Of a stretch of DNA of 6,286 nucleotides, positions 5,847-6,286 are shown one piece after another. The position numbers and the translations under genes were made by a program. Under the pieces are notes generated by a model, which saw nothing but the letters and a program-made list of their open reading frames with translations, was not told the origin of the DNA and searched no databases. Where the stretch lies: the NCBI GenBank assembly GCA_964428215.1, contig CAYRXO010000196.1, forward strand, positions 1-6,286. The letters run 5' to 3'. Each line of letters starts with the position of its first letter. Position 1 is the stretch's first letter. This DNA comes from Accumulibacter sp964428215 (GTDB taxonomy: Bacteria > Pseudomonadota > Gammaproteobacteria > Burkholderiales > Rhodocyclaceae).

Positions 5847-5875
5847 ATTATAGCCGCTAGCCGTTGTTACTGCAA
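5847..5875 (-). promoter_or_regulatory. Candidate sigma-70 promoter between rpsJ and rplC
   Basis: On the minus strand, TTGCAG (5870-5875) and a perfect TATAAT (5847-5852) are separated by 17 nt. The -35 hexamer is formed by the last two codons of rpsJ and matches consensus at three of six bases. The start would be near 5840, giving a leader of about 83 nt before rplC. The predicted start lies only about 7 nt before the terminator-like hairpin. A full-consensus -10 at ideal spacing in the one sizeable gap near the front of the cluster is good evidence, but activity is not shown. Confidence 0.6.
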
Positions 5876-6178
5876 CTTAATTTCGACATCAACCCCTGCG
5901 GGCAAATCCAGTTTCATCAAGGCATCGACGGTCTTATCGGTCGGATCGATGATATCCATCAGCCGCAGATGCGTACGGATTTCAAATTGGTCTCGCGACG
6001 TCTTATCGACATGCGGCGAACGCAGAATGTCAAAACGCTGGATACGGGTCGGCAAGGGCACGGGACCACGAACGACGGCGCCGGTACGCTTGGCGGTATC
6101 GACAATTTCCTGCGCCGACTGATCGATCAAGCGGTAGTCGAATGCTTTCAAGCGAATGCGAATTTTTTGGCTTTGCAT
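5867..6178 (-). CDS. rpsJ: 30S ribosomal protein S10 (NusE)
   Basis: S10 is a 30S head protein and, as NusE, pairs with NusB in transcription antitermination and links NusG to the ribosome. The 103-residue product has the exact family length. It has KIRIRLKAFDYRLIDQSAQE near the N-terminus, GPVPLPTRIQRFDILRSPHVDK at about 38-59, including the loop that reaches into the 30S head, and DLPAGVDVEIKLQ at the C-terminus. The ATG at 6176-6178 has only a weak ribosome binding site (GGA about 7-8 nt upstream). It lies 55 nt after tuf. In E. coli rpsJ starts the S10 operon after a long regulatory leader; here the leader is short and the larger gap follows the gene instead. Confidence 0.98.
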   Translation of the reverse strand: MQSQKIRIRLKAFDYRLIDQSAQEIVDTAKRTGAVVRGPVPLPTRIQRFDILRSPHVDKTSRDQFEIRTHLRLMDIIDPTDKTVDALMKLDLPAGVDVEIKLQ

Positions 6179-6189
6179 GTCTCATTCCA

Positions 6190-6220
6190 AAGAACGAAGG
6201 GCGGGGCGACAACCCCACCC
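6190..6220 (-). terminator. Terminator-like hairpin between tuf and rpsJ
   Basis: The transcript can form GGGUGGGG (6213-6220) paired with CCCCGCCC (6199-6206) around a 6-nt loop (UUGUCG), an 8-bp stem with one G-U pair. The sequence after it, UUCGUUCUUU, is U-rich but interrupted by C and G. It is a strong stem with an imperfect U-tract. It could therefore end some tuf transcripts while letting others read into rpsJ, or shield the 3' end of tuf mRNA. No convincing promoter was found in the 55-nt spacer, so rpsJ probably relies on readthrough. Confidence 0.45.
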
Positions 6221-6233
6221 GAAGTTTGCCGGA

Positions 6234-6286
6234 TTACTCGATGATTTTGGCGACGACACCGGCACCGACGGTACGGCCGCCTTCAC
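6234..6286 (-). CDS. tuf: Elongation factor Tu, C-terminal end (cut by window edge)
   Basis: EF-Tu is the GTPase that carries aminoacyl-tRNA to the ribosomal A site. Only the last 16 codons and the TAA stop are present. They read EGGRTVGAGVVAKIIE, the conserved end of domain III of bacterial EF-Tu; the gene continues beyond the right edge. Its position immediately before rpsJ is the standard arrangement where the str operon (rpsL-rpsG-fusA-tuf) runs into the S10 operon. Identification rests on a short but highly characteristic peptide plus context. Confidence 0.95.
   Translation of the reverse strand, partial: EGGRTVGAGVVAKIIE

Noticed and set aside
6030..6218. 62-codon frame on the minus strand that starts in the tuf-rpsJ spacer and overlaps rpsJ, considered as a leader peptide.
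   Set aside because: It shares bases with nearly half of rpsJ in another frame, has an Arg/Ser-rich composition with no recognisable pattern, and shows no dedicated ribosome binding site.

Overview
The window is a segment of the large bacterial ribosomal-protein locus, read entirely on the minus strand. In order of transcription (right to left) it holds the last 16 codons of tuf (EF-Tu), then the S10 cluster rpsJ-rplC-rplD-rplW-rplB-rpsS-rplV-rpsC-rplP-rpmC-rpsQ, then the start of the spc cluster rplN-rplX-rplE, with rplE running off the left edge. All 14 genes look intact apart from the two cut by the window edges. No gene, mobile element, CRISPR array or tRNA breaks the order.

The organism is most likely a betaproteobacterium. 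tuf sits directly before rpsJ, so the str and S10 clusters are joined. The L3 segment MAQDPGRVFPGKKM and the long charged C-terminal tail on S3 also fit betaproteobacteria as I know them. A Rhodocyclales-type lineage is plausible from overall protein similarity, but this is a guess. The DNA is moderately GC-rich.

Layout: 6234-6286 tuf 3' end; 6179-6233 spacer with a GC-rich hairpin; 5867-6178 rpsJ; 5758-5866 spacer with a TATAAT promoter candidate and a terminator-like hairpin before rplC; 1025-5757 ten tightly packed genes (rplC to rpsQ) with gaps of 0-10 nt or short overlaps; 878-1024 spacer with a second promoter candidate (presumably the spc promoter) and small hairpins; 1-877 rplN, rplX and partial rplE.

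The products assemble into both ribosomal subunits (30S: S10, S19, S3, S17; 50S: L3, L4, L23, L2, L22, L16, L29, L14, L24, L5). EF-Tu delivers aminoacyl-tRNA to the finished ribosome. Start sites for rplN, rplV and rpmC were placed by Shine-Dalgarno spacing rather than by the longest reading frame. The window holds no undescribed gene system. The parts worth a second look are the non-coding spacers and the gene junctions.
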